DNA from: Nostoc desertorum CM1-VF14
GTDB taxonomy: Bacteria; Cyanobacteriota; Cyanobacteriia; Cyanobacteriales; Nostocaceae
DNA length: 64,000 bases
Assembly: GCA_019359245.1 (NCBI GenBank)
Contig: JAHHHR010000004.1
Location: 210,708-274,707 of the forward strand
Direction: 5' to 3'
The notes beneath the pieces are model-generated. The model did not search any database and was not told the origin of the DNA. It saw only the letters and a list, made by a program, of their open reading frames with translations. This document shows positions 6,628 through 16,933 of the stretch, one piece after another (the first letter of the stretch is position 1; every line of letters begins with the position of its first letter). A program made the position numbers and the translations under genes.

Positions 6628-7974
6628 ATGACATTTGATTACGATTTGTTTGTCATTGGTGCTGGGCCTGGAGGATTGGCAGCAGCTAAAAAAGCAGCTA
6701 GTTACGGTGTACGTGTCGCTATCGCCGAACAAGAATCCGTCGGTGGGACTTGTGTAAATCGCGGTTGCGTTCCTAAAAAACTGATTGTCTACGCTGCTGA
6801 TTTCGCCCTGCAAAATCAAATAGCACACAGTTATGGGTGGAGTGACTGTCAAACATACTTTGACTGGACATTATTTATTAAGTCAGTACATCAGCATATT
6901 GACACCATTAACCAGTCTTATTTTCAGCAATTGCAAAAAGCTGGAATTGAACTAATTTCTGAATATGCCACTTTTGTCGATACCCATACTATCAATATCA
7001 ATGGACGCAAAGTTACAGCGGACAAAATTTTAATTGCTGTGGGAGGGCAACCCCTCAAGCCTAAAATCCCAGGTATAGAATATGCCATTACATTCCGCGA
7101 GATGTTTCATCTACCCTATCTACCGAAACGTTTGGCAATTATTGGCGGCGGCTACATTGGCGTAGAATTCTCCAGCATGATGCACGCTTTTGGTTGTGAG
7201 GTGGTGGTGATTGAAAAAGGCGAGATGATTTTATCGGGGTTTGATGATGACATTTGCTCTGCGGTACAACAAGGTTTGACTAAACGCGGAATTAAGTTTT
7301 TCACCAACAGCACCGTTGATGAAATCAAATTCTCAGAAGAAGGGTTTTTGTTAACTATTACTGGTGAGAGCCAAGAAATAATCACAGCAGATACCATCTT
7401 AGTTGCCACAGGCTACGCTCCAAATACTAAGAATCTTGGTTTGGAAAATGTCCATGTTGAACTTAGCGAACATGGTGCAATCAAAGTAGATGAATACAGC
7501 CGCACTAGCGAAGAAAACATTTTTGCTGTAGGTGACTGCACCAGCCGCGTGCAATTGACTCCAGTGGCTAAGGCAGAAGGTATTGCCTTTGCCGATACAG
7601 TTTTTGGCAACAAGGCGCAAAAACTAAATTATGATTATGTGCCCACTGCTGTTTTTTGCCGTCCAGAAGTGGCTAGTGTGGGAATGACGGAGGCGAAAGC
7701 ACGGGAAAAATTTGGTGAATCTGTACAATGCTATTGCACCCAATTCCAGCCACTGTTGTATCAGTTAATCGAACAGAATCAATCAACCACTATAAAGTTA
7801 GTGATAAATGGTGATTCTGGGAAAGTTTTGGGCGCTCATATGGTGGGTGAACATGCAGCAGATATCATTCAAAGTTTGGGTGTGGCAATTCGTAAAGGCA
7901 TTACCAAGGAAGACTTGGATGAAACAATAGGCATTCATCCCACAGCAGGAGAAGAATTCCTGTCGTTAAATTAA
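6628..7974 (+). CDS. gor: Glutathione-reductase-like pyridine nucleotide disulfide oxidoreductase
   Basis: The 448-aa protein has the FAD motif GAGPGG (11-16), redox centre GGTCVNRGC with C42 and C47, a second Rossmann motif GGGYIG, the AVGDC FAD site, and the C-terminal dimer motif HPTAGEE with H437. The VNRGCVPKK sequence is of glutathione reductase type rather than lipoamide dehydrogenase type. At the end of the NAD(P)-binding second strand it reads VIEKGEMIL, where E. coli Gor has VRKHAPLR. A Glu there is normally an NADH signature, so cofactor choice may differ. The ATG at 6628 is preferred over an in-frame GTG at 6607 because AAGGA lies about 10 nt upstream. Confidence 0.85.
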   Translation: MTFDYDLFVIGAGPGGLAAAKKAASYGVRVAIAEQESVGGTCVNRGCVPKKLIVYAADFALQNQIAHSYGWSDCQTYFDWTLFIKSVHQHIDTINQSYFQQLQKAGIELISEYATFVDTHTININGRKVTADKILIAVGGQPLKPKIPGIEYAITFREMFHLPYLPKRLAIIGGGYIGVEFSSMMHAFGCEVVVIEKGEMILSGFDDDICSAVQQGLTKRGIKFFTNSTVDEIKFSEEGFLLTITGESQEIITADTILVATGYAPNTKNLGLENVHVELSEHGAIKVDEYSRTSEENIFAVGDCTSRVQLTPVAKAEGIAFADTVFGNKAQKLNYDYVPTAVFCRPEVASVGMTEAKAREKFGESVQCYCTQFQPLLYQLIEQNQSTTIKLVINGDSGKVLGAHMVGEHAADIIQSLGVAIRKGITKEDLDETIGIHPTAGEEFLSLN

Positions 7975-7975
7975 T

Positions 7976-8097
7976 GTGAGTTCGATGAACCTCTCCGAAA
8001 CGGAAAGGGAGGAGCAAGGAAAAATTTAGCTTTTTGCTTCCCTCTCCGTGTCGGAGAAAGGTTGGGGGAAAGGTCAAATAAGACTTGTCGAACTTAC
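7976..8097. mobile_element. MITE-like element between gor and the CHASE2 kinase gene
   Basis: The ends GTGAGTTCGA (7976-7985) and TCGAACTTAC (8088-8097) are inverted repeats (9 of 10). Inside, CCTCTCCGAAACGGAAAG and CCCTCTCCGTGTCGGAG form further paired blocks, so the whole element can fold. At 122 bp it has no ORF. No clear target duplication was seen. It fills the gap between the convergent genes and could also end transcription. Confidence 0.6.
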
Positions 8098-8122
8098 GTT
8101 TCTTAATGTCCCCGCGTCCTCC

Positions 8123-10483
8123 TTAAGTAGTTTCTGAGGATGCTTCTGAACAAGATTTTGTGGGAGCGCCTAATTCATCTAAAGTATTCATTAATGAGTC
8201 ATCCTGTGGCACGGGGTATATGGTTTGGGAACTTACAATATCGTTAAAAACTTTAAGATCCTCAAGAGCCTCTGATGCCGACTGATATCGCTCTTTAAAG
8301 TCTTCAAGCACCATTTTACTGAGAATCTTAGCTAGGGAGTGGCTTACCTGGGTGCGTAGTTTACCGCCGTAGGCATCGCTCCATTTTACCTCTCCATCAG
8401 CATCTCTATCTAGCTCACGGGGTGTTATACCAGTCAAGGCTTTGATCCCAACCATGCCGACTGCATAGATATCACTACTGTAATGTGGACGCCCAAAACA
8501 TTGCTCGCTTGGTGCGTAACCCTGAGTACCAATGCCAATAGTGAAGGGAGTTTGCTCTTGATGATCAAGCTGTCTCGTACTGACTTCTTTGACGGCTCCA
8601 AAGTCAATCAGTACTAGTTTACCGTCTGAATGTCGGCGGATGATATTGCTGGGCTTAATATCCCGGTGAATCACATTGTTTTTATGGACAAATGTTAATG
8701 TTTGCAATAAGTCTCTGACAATTTTGATCACTGCAATTTCCTCAATTGCCCTGCCTGTTGGCAATTCCTGATTTAAAGGATGACCAATGATCTGTTCTTG
8801 TACTAAATAAAATTCTTCATCTTCTTCAAAATACGCCAAAAGTTGCGGAATTTGAGGGTGTGTTCCCAGTTTTTCGAGTGTTTGCGCTTCTGAGCTAAAT
8901 AAACGTCTGGCAAGTTGCAAAGCTTCTGGTTTGGTGTTGGCTGGTTTTAGTTGTTTAACAACACATCGTGGATTTCCAGGACGTTGGGTATCTTCGGCAA
9001 TGTAAGTTTCGCTGAATCCACCGGAACCGAGAACTTTGACAATTTTGTAGCGTCGAGCCAGAACTTTTCCTGATAAGGCTAAATCTCGTTGCTGGATTAG
9101 GTCTTGCAAGTCATCTTGTTGGCTAATAATCTCTTGGACAACGGGGGAAGTTTTATACTTCTGAAAAATGTCTAGTATTTGGCGTTTTTTGATGCTTTCT
9201 CTCACCAATGAGGTTGTCAGATAGCAAAGTCCGATCATCGCGATCGCAATCATTGGTACAGTAGTGGGGAAAATTAACTGACCATAGATAAATAACCCAT
9301 AGCTAATTCCTGCCCAAGTACCAGACAGGGCGAGGCTATAAAGAAATCTATTGATAGTATGCTTGCGTCTGCTAATCATCAAGGCTGTACTGCCAACTAC
9401 AATTAGCACAAACAAACCCCGCAACGGTGGACTGTCAATTCCTGGGGCGATCGCTTTACCTTCCATCAAAGTTGCGATCGCATGGGCGTGAATTTCCACG
9501 CCTGACATACGTTTAGTGCTGTTGCTAACAGCTACTGGATAATAATCATTGTGTAACTTATCTGTTGCACCAATCAGCACTATCTTGTCTTTGAAGACCT
9601 TTCCCTGCTGCAAATAGGTGTTCCAGTTTTCTGGGTCGAGTACATGCCAAAGGGGTATTTGCTCAAATGTACCAGCAGGTCCCCAAAAATGAATGCGATT
9701 ACCCTTTGGTTGGGGATAATTGACTTGTGCTGCCCTGAGCGTTGCTTCATCAAAAGTGGGTAGATTTTCGATCAAATTATCTTCAGCTAACAACTTAGAA
9801 AACTCGCTTGCCAATCGATGAACTTTACCATCTACCTCCAGGGGGAAATTAACTGAGCCAATGGACACTGGCTCTATACGAAACATCTGTTGTGGGTCAA
9901 TTAATTGCATAAAAGACCCTTGGCGTATCTGGGAATTTTCGTAGACGGCTGCTAAGGTAACTTTGCTGCCATATTTTTGCAATACTGCCTGGAGTTGGCG
10001 ATCGTCAGCCACTCCATAACTGCTTGGCGTGTCAAAAACGACATCTACCCCTACAGAACGCACACCAGCTTTCATTAACTTTGTGATTATCTGAGCATAT
10101 GCAGCCCGTTTATAAGGATAAGATTTCAGTGTTTCTAAGTATGCATACTGTTTCGGATTTGTTCTATAGTACTGTTCGGGAACTGATATTGACTGATCGT
10201 CTATTGCTAAAATTACGATGTCTTCTGGAGGCAGAATCGGCCCACGCACTTGAAAAAAGCCAGAAAGCGCCTTATTTTCCATCAATTGAACCAATTCCCC
10301 ACCAGAAGCACTCAGTACTCCTGCACCTATTGCCCAAGCACCAGCGAGGATATGGCCTAAGCGAAGCATCCACCTAGACTGGCGAGCCGATGTTGTTGAC
10401 GTTACTTTTGTCGGTTTACTTGACACTCTATTGGCAGTAGAGACATAGTTTTTAGTTAAGGTAGATGTAGGTTTTTCTGCCAT
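8123..10483 (-). CDS. CHASE2 sensor Ser/Thr protein kinase
   Basis: The 786-aa protein has a Ser/Thr-rich cytoplasmic N-terminus, a membrane helix near 43-60, an extracytoplasmic CHASE2 domain (about 70-360), then about three membrane helices (365-430). A Hanks-type kinase follows (about 480-750) with GSGGFSETY, HRDIKPSN near residue 608 and DFGAVKE. The architecture implies sensing outside the membrane and phosphorylation inside. Near residue 701 the sequence SDAYGGKLRTQ is encoded by a short palindromic repeat (8350-8385) that appears elsewhere in the window, so about nine residues seem to have been added to the kinase C-lobe in frame. Confidence 0.9.
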   Translation of the reverse strand: MAEKPTSTLTKNYVSTANRVSSKPTKVTSTTSARQSRWMLRLGHILAGAWAIGAGVLSASGGELVQLMENKALSGFFQVRGPILPPEDIVILAIDDQSISVPEQYYRTNPKQYAYLETLKSYPYKRAAYAQIITKLMKAGVRSVGVDVVFDTPSSYGVADDRQLQAVLQKYGSKVTLAAVYENSQIRQGSFMQLIDPQQMFRIEPVSIGSVNFPLEVDGKVHRLASEFSKLLAEDNLIENLPTFDEATLRAAQVNYPQPKGNRIHFWGPAGTFEQIPLWHVLDPENWNTYLQQGKVFKDKIVLIGATDKLHNDYYPVAVSNSTKRMSGVEIHAHAIATLMEGKAIAPGIDSPPLRGLFVLIVVGSTALMISRRKHTINRFLYSLALSGTWAGISYGLFIYGQLIFPTTVPMIAIAMIGLCYLTTSLVRESIKKRQILDIFQKYKTSPVVQEIISQQDDLQDLIQQRDLALSGKVLARRYKIVKVLGSGGFSETYIAEDTQRPGNPRCVVKQLKPANTKPEALQLARRLFSSEAQTLEKLGTHPQIPQLLAYFEEDEEFYLVQEQIIGHPLNQELPTGRAIEEIAVIKIVRDLLQTLTFVHKNNVIHRDIKPSNIIRRHSDGKLVLIDFGAVKEVSTRQLDHQEQTPFTIGIGTQGYAPSEQCFGRPHYSSDIYAVGMVGIKALTGITPRELDRDADGEVKWSDAYGGKLRTQVSHSLAKILSKMVLEDFKERYQSASEALEDLKVFNDIVSSQTIYPVPQDDSLMNTLDELGAPTKSCSEASSETT
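8350..8385. repeat. Short palindromic-type repeat inserted inside the CHASE2 kinase gene
   Basis: On the minus strand the sequence GCGATGCCTACGGCGG and a following TAAACTACGC match the first 28 bases of the window and resemble the intergenic copy at 6434-6463. It stays in frame with the kinase gene and encodes DAYGGKLR. Confidence 0.6.
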
Positions 10484-11223
10484 ATCGTGTTACTGATTGA
10501 TTTAAGTCCAACACTTTTATTTATTCAGACCACGTTTTAGTACAAGCACATTGAAATAAGACTTAAATGGCAATCTTATACATTTGTAAAGTATCTTCTA
10601 TTCATCAACAAACTTTTATTGGCAAAGATAGCCTCCAAGAGATTCCTACTCAGGTACTGTCTAACTTATTATTTTTCTGTTGAGTGAGTTACAACTAGTT
10701 ATCGTCTCACAGATTATAGCTGGATCTGCTTCGTCTCTGTACTTGGTTGCGGCGATATTTTAGCTTAATTTAACCAACAAGTACTCTCTTGACTAGGTGT
10801 TTTACCAAAAGCTGTCCCAAGTCCGTCTTCTGTCTTTGGCGCAATATTGGTACTCTCCATAAAGCATATCCTTATACTGAAAGCTTTACCTATAGATAGG
10901 CATCAACTTATATCCTACCCTAAGCCTATGCCATACCTCTTTAGGAGTAAACTTTAGTGTTATCCAGCGATGAATGCTGTTACTGGTTCGATTTTATTGG
11001 TAGATTTTGATCACAGGGTGGCTGTTGCAGTGCCGGAGGTGAATAAGGTTTAGCACCCAGGATCTCAACTCCAATGTTGCAGGCGTTTTTATGCCTTGAA
11101 AGGGGTAGGATAAAAGCTACAGATGAAGAGTTAGTTTATAGATATTAGCAAACAAGGCATTTGAAAATTGCTATAATCTATTGTTCCATCTAAATTCATA
11201 TATATTATTAGGTGTAAATTTGT
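10484..11223. other. 740-bp intergenic region, no gene recognised
   Basis: The region lies between the divergent CHASE2 kinase gene and the NYN gene. It is A+T rich with frequent stops in all frames. No tRNA, riboswitch or strong terminator was recognised. It must contain the promoters of both genes, but no element is certain enough to mark. Confidence 0.4.
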
Positions 11224-11745
11224 ATGGGTTCTCCAATGAATCGTCTGTCTATTTTTGTAGACGGAAACAATATGTTCTATGCTCAACAAAAAAATGGTTG
11301 GTTTTTTGACCCACGGCGAGTTTTAGAATACTTCAAACATGAGCAATCAGAAACAACATTAATTAATGCATTCTGGTACACTGGCTTAAAAGACCCACAA
11401 GATCAGCGAGGTTTTAGAGATGCTCTAATTAGTCTAGGATATACAGTCAGAACTAAAATTCTTAAAGAATATTATGATGATACTTCTGGTCGTTACTCGC
11501 AAAAAGCGAATTTAGATATTGAAATTGTTGTAGATATGTTTAATACAGTAGACCAGTATGACCGAGTAGTATTATTCAGTGGTGATGGAGATTTTGAAAG
11601 AGCAATCGAACTATTACGCTCAAAAAATACACATATTACAGTAGTATCGACAGAAGGAATGATAGCTAGAGAGCTACGCAATGCTACTGACAGATATATA
11701 GATTTAAATGATATCAGAGATCAAATAGAAAAAACAGAAGGTTAG
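11224..11745 (+). CDS. NYN domain protein, LabA/DUF88 family
   Basis: The 173-aa protein begins IFVDGNN, with the first conserved acid of the PIN-like NYN fold. It continues with KANLDIEIVVDM, FSGDGDFERAIELL, and an STEGMIARELRNATDRYIDL tail typical of LabA-like proteins. These are predicted metal-dependent ribonucleases. In Synechococcus, LabA acts in negative feedback of circadian output. The acids at the VDGNN, LDIEIVVD and GDGDF positions are intact. An internal ATG at 11236 is an alternative start; neither start has a strong ribosome binding site. Confidence 0.85.
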   Translation: MGSPMNRLSIFVDGNNMFYAQQKNGWFFDPRRVLEYFKHEQSETTLINAFWYTGLKDPQDQRGFRDALISLGYTVRTKILKEYYDDTSGRYSQKANLDIEIVVDMFNTVDQYDRVVLFSGDGDFERAIELLRSKNTHITVVSTEGMIARELRNATDRYIDLNDIRDQIEKTEG

Positions 11746-11841
11746 TATTCTTAGCAATTATTTACAAAGGTAAGAGTATAAAGAAAAACTAAGTTTGAAG
11801 ATATTTTGATCCATAAGTAAAAACTAAAGAACAAACCGCAA

Positions 11842-13443
11842 ATGACAAACAAAACAGATCGAATCATCATTTTTGATACTACACTGCGAGATGGAGAGCA
11901 GTGTCCGGGAGCAACTCTGAATATAGATGAAAAGCTAGTTATTGCCAAGCAACTGGCGCGTCTGGGTGTGGATATAATTGAGGCAGGCTTTGCCTTTGCG
12001 AGTCCCGGAGATTTTGAAGCAGTCAGCAAGATTGCCAAAATTGTGGGGACAGAAAATGGCCCGGTAATTTGCAGTTTGGCAAGAGCGATTAAAGCAGATA
12101 TTGAAGCAGCCGCAGAAGCATTAAAACCAGCAGTTAACGCCAGAATTCACACATTTATTTCGACTTCTGATATACATTTAGAGTATCAGTTGCGGAAGTC
12201 ACGGGCAGAAGTGCTAGCGATCGCCGAAGAAATGGTAGCTTATGCCAAGTCCTTCGTGACAGATGTAGAATTTTCGCCGATGGATGCGGCTCGTTCCGAT
12301 CCAGAATTTCTTTACCAAGTGTTAGAGCGAACGATCGCAGCTGGTGCAACAACAGTTAACATTCCTGATACAGTTGGTTACACAACCCCTAGCGAGTTTG
12401 GGGCAATAATTAAGGGGATTATCGAAAATGTCCCCAACATCGACCAAGCGATTATTTCTGTTCACGGTCATAATGATTTAGGCTTGGCAGTTGCTAACTT
12501 CTTAGAAGCTGTCAAAAATGGCGCACGGCAACTAGAATGTACCATCAATGGCATTGGTGAACGCGCCGGAAATGCATCACTAGAAGAATTGGTGATGGCG
12601 CTGCATGTGCGACGGCAATATTTTAATCCTTATTTGGGTAGACCAGAAGAATCTCAAGAGTCCCTGACAAATATCGACACCCGGCAAATTTACAAAACCT
12701 CACGCTTAGTTTCCAATTTGACGGGAATGTTGGTACAACCAAATAAAGCGATCGTCGGGGCAAATGCCTTTGCTCATGAGTCTGGGATTCACCAAGATGG
12801 TGTGCTAAAAAATAAGCTCACCTACGAAATTATGGATGCTCAATTGATTGGCTTGACAGACAATCAAATAGTTTTGGGCAAACATTCAGGCAGAAATGCT
12901 TTTCGCACCCGCTTGAAAGAATTGGGCTTTGAACTGTCAGATACTGAGCTAAATAAAGCATTTGTCAGATTCAAAGAGGTAGCAGATAAAAAGAAAGATA
13001 TTTCTGATTGGGATTTGGAAGCGATCGTTAACGATGAAATCCAACAAGCGCCCGATTTGTTCCGAGTAGAGTTGGTGCAAGTTTCCTGTGGTAGCAACGC
13101 CCGCCCCACTGCTACAGTCACCCTCCGCACCCCAGAAGGAGAAGAATTAACCGATGCTGCGATCGGTACTGGGCCAGTAGATGCAGTTTACAAAGCCATC
13201 AACCGTGTAGTGAACGTGCCTAACGAATTGATTGAGTTTTCTGTGCAGTCAGTGACAGCTGGTATTGATGCTATTGGAGAAGTAACGATTCGTTTACGTT
13301 ATGAATCTAAAGTATTTTCTGGTCATGCAGCGAACACAGATATCATCGTGGCATCCGCACAAGCTTATGTAAATGCGTTGAATAGGTTGTATGCATCTTT
13401 GCGAACTCAAGAAAAGCAAGAAGTATCTACACAGAAAGTCTGA
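11842..13443 (+). CDS. leuA: 2-isopropylmalate synthase
   Basis: The 533-aa enzyme condenses acetyl-CoA with 2-oxoisovalerate, the first committed step of leucine synthesis. The TIM-barrel start [13 protein letters not shown] and the metal motif HGHNDLG are present. The C-terminal regulatory LeuA dimer domain (about 390-515), which binds leucine for feedback control, is complete. Length is normal for cyanobacteria. It stands alone in its strand group, 96 bp after the NYN gene. Confidence 0.96.
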   Translation: MTNKTDRIIIFDTTLRDGEQCPGATLNIDEKLVIAKQLARLGVDIIEAGFAFASPGDFEAVSKIAKIVGTENGPVICSLARAIKADIEAAAEALKPAVNARIHTFISTSDIHLEYQLRKSRAEVLAIAEEMVAYAKSFVTDVEFSPMDAARSDPEFLYQVLERTIAAGATTVNIPDTVGYTTPSEFGAIIKGIIENVPNIDQAIISVHGHNDLGLAVANFLEAVKNGARQLECTINGIGERAGNASLEELVMALHVRRQYFNPYLGRPEESQESLTNIDTRQIYKTSRLVSNLTGMLVQPNKAIVGANAFAHESGIHQDGVLKNKLTYEIMDAQLIGLTDNQIVLGKHSGRNAFRTRLKELGFELSDTELNKAFVRFKEVADKKKDISDWDLEAIVNDEIQQAPDLFRVELVQVSCGSNARPTATVTLRTPEGEELTDAAIGTGPVDAVYKAINRVVNVPNELIEFSVQSVTAGIDAIGEVTIRLRYESKVFSGHAANTDIIVASAQAYVNALNRLYASLRTQEKQEVSTQKV

Positions 13444-13506
13444 GAATCTATCTGTTAAACTGCCCATAATAAAAGCACCGCACCTTGTTTTTAGCATCAG
13501 CTAAAA

Positions 13507-13534
13507 AACTCCTCCCCTAATTAGGGGAGGAGTT
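13507..13534. terminator. 28-bp perfect palindrome after leuA
   Basis: AACTCCTCCCCTAA is followed directly by its exact reverse complement. RNA from this site would fold as a strong GC-rich hairpin. No T run follows on the plus strand, while six A bases precede it (a T run on the minus strand). It may be a bidirectional terminator or a small repeat. Confidence 0.5.
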
Positions 13535-13566
13535 AGGTGTGAGTTCCGAAAATTTGTTGGAAAATT

Positions 13567-14046
13567 ATGCTGAGTGAAAAACATATCACTATCAGAGAAG
13601 CCACCACCGAAGAAGACTCACTGATTGCAAAACACTCCTACCAAATGTGGCTAGATATTGGTGTTCATGAGAGTAATATCCAACTTAATTGGCAAAATAT
13701 TACCCTCCAATTCATAGAAGAGGCGCGTCAGGATTTGTTTTACAAGGCTTTTATTGCAGAGGTTGATAATACAGTTGTGGGTTCTGCAAGCTGTCAACTC
13801 TTTGCAGGTTTGTACCCGAATGTTTTCAAAGATGAATACCGCAAATTTGGATATATTTGGGGCGTTTACGTTGAACAATCTTACCGCAGACAAGGCATTG
13901 CTAAATGCCTAACTAATAGAGCAATTGAATATTTAAAAGTGATTGGTTGTACGCGAGTGCTTCTTAATGCCTCACCATTGGGTAAACCAGTTTACTCCAG
14001 CATCGGTTTCTCTGAAGGGAATATAATGCAATTAGATTTAATTTAA
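13567..14046 (+). CDS. GNAT family N-acetyltransferase
   Basis: The 159-aa protein has the GNAT acetyl-CoA binding signature VYVEQSYRRQGIAKCL (R/Q-x-x-G-x-G/A) around residues 101-116, and the closing strand VLLNASPLGKPVYSSIGF. The acceptor substrate cannot be told from sequence. It ends 47 nt before the DapF-family start on the same strand, so the two may be cotranscribed. Confidence 0.88.
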   Translation: MLSEKHITIREATTEEDSLIAKHSYQMWLDIGVHESNIQLNWQNITLQFIEEARQDLFYKAFIAEVDNTVVGSASCQLFAGLYPNVFKDEYRKFGYIWGVYVEQSYRRQGIAKCLTNRAIEYLKVIGCTRVLLNASPLGKPVYSSIGFSEGNIMQLDLI

Positions 14047-14093
14047 GTACAGCATTTTTTTGCCTTGTAGTGGTGTGTGATCAACCTAAATTG

Positions 14094-14933
14094 ATGAAGT
14101 TCTACAAATATCATGCTCTTGGCAACGACTATCTAGTTATTAACCCCCAGGATTTATTATTTCCACTTACCTCTGAAAAAATTAAAACAATTTGCCATCG
14201 AAATTTTGGAATTGGCTCAGATGGTATATTGTTGGGGCCATTAACATCTAAAACAGCCCAATTTGCATTACGCATCTTCAATCCAGACGGAAGTGAGGCA
14301 GAAAAGAGTGGTAATGGACTGCGGATTTTTTCTCGCTACCTCTGGGATAGAGGTCTTGTAAGCGAAGAGTCATTCTCAATTGAAACTGTAGGCGGATTGG
14401 TTCAATCAGTCATCCAAGATGCAGGGAAAACAGTTCGGGTAGAGATGGGAAAAGTTAGCTTTTGGAGTAATGATATCCCAGTAGTTGGTGATGGCAGAGA
14501 AGTAATTGAAGAAAAAATCAATCTTAGCGATGAAACTTTTACCTTTTGTGCCGCGACTATTGGCAATCCCCACTGTGTAATTCCTTTAGCTGAAGTCAAG
14601 CCCGCCATTGCCAAACAGTATGGGCCAATATTAGAGGTTCATCCCCTTTTTCCAAATCGTACTAATGTTCAATTCATGAAAGTCTTGAACCGAAATACCA
14701 TCCAAATTGAAATTTGGGAAAGGGGCGCTGGCTACACTTTAGCTTCAGGTAGTAGCAGCAGTGCAGCCGCGGCTGTTGCACATAAACTTGGTTTGTGCGA
14801 TTCCTCTATTACTGTGCAAATGCCTGGTGGAGAAATTTTGATCCAAATCAACAATGATTTTACGATTTCTATGACGGGTTCTGTAACAAAGGTTGCTGAA
14901 GGTGAATTATCAGCAGAATTGTTTGTAGACTAG
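14094..14933 (+). CDS. dapF: DapF-family epimerase homologue lacking both catalytic cysteines
   Basis: The 280-codon frame (279 aa) shows the diaminopimelate epimerase fold: FYKYHALGNDYLV, GIGSDGIL, NPDGSEAEKSGNGLR, NPHCV and ERGAGYTLASGS. In active DapF two cysteines swap the proton, one in the C-G-N-G motif and one in A-C-G-T/S. Here both are serine (S72 and S218), read directly from AGT and TCA codons. Other substrate-binding motifs persist, so it may bind a diamino acid without normal epimerisation, or act on another substrate. ATG 14094 is chosen over an upstream GTG (14070) because family members start MKFxKYHALGND. It follows the GNAT gene. Confidence 0.85.
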   Translation: MKFYKYHALGNDYLVINPQDLLFPLTSEKIKTICHRNFGIGSDGILLGPLTSKTAQFALRIFNPDGSEAEKSGNGLRIFSRYLWDRGLVSEESFSIETVGGLVQSVIQDAGKTVRVEMGKVSFWSNDIPVVGDGREVIEEKINLSDETFTFCAATIGNPHCVIPLAEVKPAIAKQYGPILEVHPLFPNRTNVQFMKVLNRNTIQIEIWERGAGYTLASGSSSSAAAAVAHKLGLCDSSITVQMPGGEILIQINNDFTISMTGSVTKVAEGELSAELFVD

Positions 14934-15198
14934 CGATCGCAATCACAAGTAACCCCAAGACTCTGTACGTCCCTAGACTAGGAAACGCTATAAACCAAAT
15001 CCTCAATGGCAAGTCTTTGGAGTAGGCGAGACACTGGCTGTCTTCACTGAACCCCATGCTTATGTTTAACAAGATGAGTATTCTTCACGACTCATTCAGG
15101 ATTGCGACATCATCGATTGAATACATTGCTGCAATCGACTTGCTTAATTCGTTGCATCTCAGTACAGTAAAATCAAAAACAGTTTCAAGGTCATAAAA

Positions 15199-15945
15199 AT
15201 GACGACTCAAAAAAGGATTGCTGTGGTAACAGGCAGTAATCGAGGGCTAGGCTATGCTATTTCCCGTCAATTATCCCAAATTGGCAACCGCGTAATTCTG
15301 ACGAGTCGTAATGAAACAGATGGTCTTGCTGCTAAACAGCAGCTTACCAATCAAGGGCTTGATGTTGACTATCGCACGCTGGATGTCACCAATGATGGAA
15401 GTGTGCAACAGTTTACAGAGTGGTTGCGTGAAACTTACGGTAAGGTAGATATTCTGGTCAATAATGCAGGCGTAAATCCCACAACTAAGCCGGAGGAGTC
15501 CAGCTTACTAACTGTGCAACTGGAAACGATGCGATCGACATTTGAAACCAATGTTCTAGCGGTACTCAAAATTTCTCAAGCATTAATTCCGTTGATGAAG
15601 GCGCAAAACTACGGTTGCATTGTCAATATCTCTACGGAAATGGCTTCTCTGGTATCAGTTCCCACTGATTACTACCCTTTAGCGCCTTCTTATCGACTCT
15701 CAAAGGTAGGAGTAAATGGACTAACCGTACTTCTCGCCAAGGAACTCCAAGATACTAATATTCTCGTAAATGCCTATTCTCCAGGTTGGATGAAGACAGA
15801 TATGGGGGGAGATGATGCCCCGTTCACGGCAGAAGAAGGAGCCGAAACTGCTGTCTATTTAGCATCACTTCCCGATGGAGGAGCGCAAGGACTGTTTTTT
15901 GCAGAGATGCGAAAGTTTGGTGGCCCTATTCAATTACAATGGTAG
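15199..15945 (+). CDS. Short-chain dehydrogenase/reductase
   Basis: The 248-aa classical SDR has the cofactor motif TGSNRGLG (11-18), NNAG (88-91) and the catalytic set S145, Y165, K169 (YRLSK). The arginine at SNRG and SR at 36-37 suggest NADPH use. The C-terminus (PGWMKTDMGG) matches carbonyl-reductase-like SDRs. AAGG precedes the ATG. The next gene (SMP-30-like) starts 7 nt after the stop, so they form an operon. Confidence 0.9.
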   Translation: MTTQKRIAVVTGSNRGLGYAISRQLSQIGNRVILTSRNETDGLAAKQQLTNQGLDVDYRTLDVTNDGSVQQFTEWLRETYGKVDILVNNAGVNPTTKPEESSLLTVQLETMRSTFETNVLAVLKISQALIPLMKAQNYGCIVNISTEMASLVSVPTDYYPLAPSYRLSKVGVNGLTVLLAKELQDTNILVNAYSPGWMKTDMGGDDAPFTAEEGAETAVYLASLPDGGAQGLFFAEMRKFGGPIQLQW

Positions 15946-16869
<924 letters not shown>

Positions 16870-16933
16870 GAATGACTCAACCATGCTACGGTTACAAAAA
16901 CTTCCAACTATTAACTTCATGGTGACATAACTG

